Assembly: GCA_964564415.1 (NCBI GenBank)
Contig: CAZMAV010000015.1
Span: forward strand, 58,744-122,743
DNA length: 64,000 nt
DNA from: JALEFZ01 sp964564415
GTDB taxonomy: Bacteria > Bacteroidota > Bacteroidia > J057
Reading direction: 5' to 3'
Position numbers and translations under genes: made by a program. Of this stretch, positions 63,857 through 64,000 are shown piece after piece (the first letter of the stretch is position 1; every line of letters begins with the position of its first letter). Below the pieces are notes generated by a model, which was not told the origin of the DNA, searched no databases, and worked only from the letters and a program-made list of their open reading frames with translations.

Positions 63857-64000
63857 GTTTTACTAAACGGCCAAAATAAGACTGAACGTAGCGTAGGTCG
63901 GCTTCCAGGTCGCGTTGTGCATCGATGAAAAACAGCGGGAGTTTTCTCAGGTCGGCGGTAACGTCCTGGCTCTCATCTGCATTTCCCGCTTCCCAGTCCG
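63846..64000 (-). CDS. 3' end of an AAA/OLD-like ATPase gene, truncated next to the IS
   Basis: Partial; only about 51 codons are visible and the gene extends beyond the right edge. The peptide (WEAGNADESQDVTADLRKL, LPLFFIDAQRDLEADLRY, SYFGRLVKL) resembles the internal LPLxYIDAxRD segment of OLD/RecF-type AAA ATPases, not the C-terminus of such a protein. The frame stops within or at the edge of the transposase region, overlapping the transposase end by 11 nt. This suggests that an insertion cut the ATPase gene and that the stop is supplied by the element. Assignment is from a short stretch only. Confidence 0.55.
   Translation of the reverse strand, partial: DWEAGNADESQDVTADLRKLPLFFIDAQRDLEADLRYVQSYFGRLVKLKK

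Noticed and set aside
1..64000. tRNA, rRNA and CRISPR elements
   Set aside because: No tRNA-like T-arm with a matching cloverleaf, no rRNA core sequence and no spaced direct repeats were recognised on reading; a tool-based scan would settle this.

Overview
The window looks like a chromosomal segment from a member of the Bacteroidota, most plausibly a Saprospiria/Lewinella-like marine or environmental lineage. The phylum call rests on two TonB-dependent receptors, type IX secretion (T9SS) C-terminal sorting domains, a TATCTTTG-type -7 promoter element, few Shine-Dalgarno sequences, and a CcoN-CcoO fusion within a cbb3 oxidase cluster. The finer placement is inference. No tRNA, rRNA or CRISPR array was found.

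Layout. 1-9.1 kb: housekeeping and envelope genes (SDR fragment, dxr for isoprenoids, two small unknowns, a TonB-dependent receptor, a CaiB-type CoA transferase, a TPR lipoprotein and tilS). 9.5-16.7 kb: secreted proteins, one with a PKD domain and T9SS signal, then lipid and redox enzymes (YhdH-type reductase, long-chain acyl-CoA synthetase, FabG-like SDR). 16.9-24.7 kb: a candidate signalling or conflict locus with a sigma-70 factor, a membrane TPR protein resembling an anti-sigma factor, a membrane-tethered subtilase, a TPR-CHAT protease predicted to lie outside the cytoplasm, and a convergent protein with an effector-associated-domain-11-like N-terminus. 25-32.7 kb: a broken serine beta-lactamase-like gene, DUF58 and BatD-like proteins, ubiX, and a modular NIDO-like/T9SS surface protein. 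32.9-38.1 kb: a second TonB receptor, a small basic protein, a double cold-shock-domain/DUF3825 protein, and a decayed outer-membrane barrel gene. 38.3-42.9 kb: a 1531-residue SF1 helicase with a Vsr-like C-terminus. 43.3-45.2 kb: a sodium:solute symporter. 45.3-54.1 kb: a complete cbb3 cytochrome oxidase structural and assembly operon on the minus strand. 54.3-57.5 kb: two secreted proteins of unknown function. 57.8-62.2 kb: an operon of two exported amidohydrolases. 62.3-64 kb: a DUF2237 protein, a degenerate ISAzo13-type transposase, and the truncated end of an AAA/OLD-like ATPase gene.

Genes acting together. The cbb3 block encodes catalytic subunits (CcoNO, CcoP, CcoQ), copper supply (CcoI, and probably the SafE-type protein) and assembly factors (CcoS, CcoG, CcoH), consistent with respiration at low oxygen. 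The sigma/TPR pair is likely a regulatory unit, and the subtilase/CHAT/EAD11-like genes may form a proteolytic effector module under its control. That link rests on neighbourhood and topology only. Three genes carry several lesions each (beta-lactamase-like, barrel, transposase), so the region is either decaying in places or the assembly has local errors.
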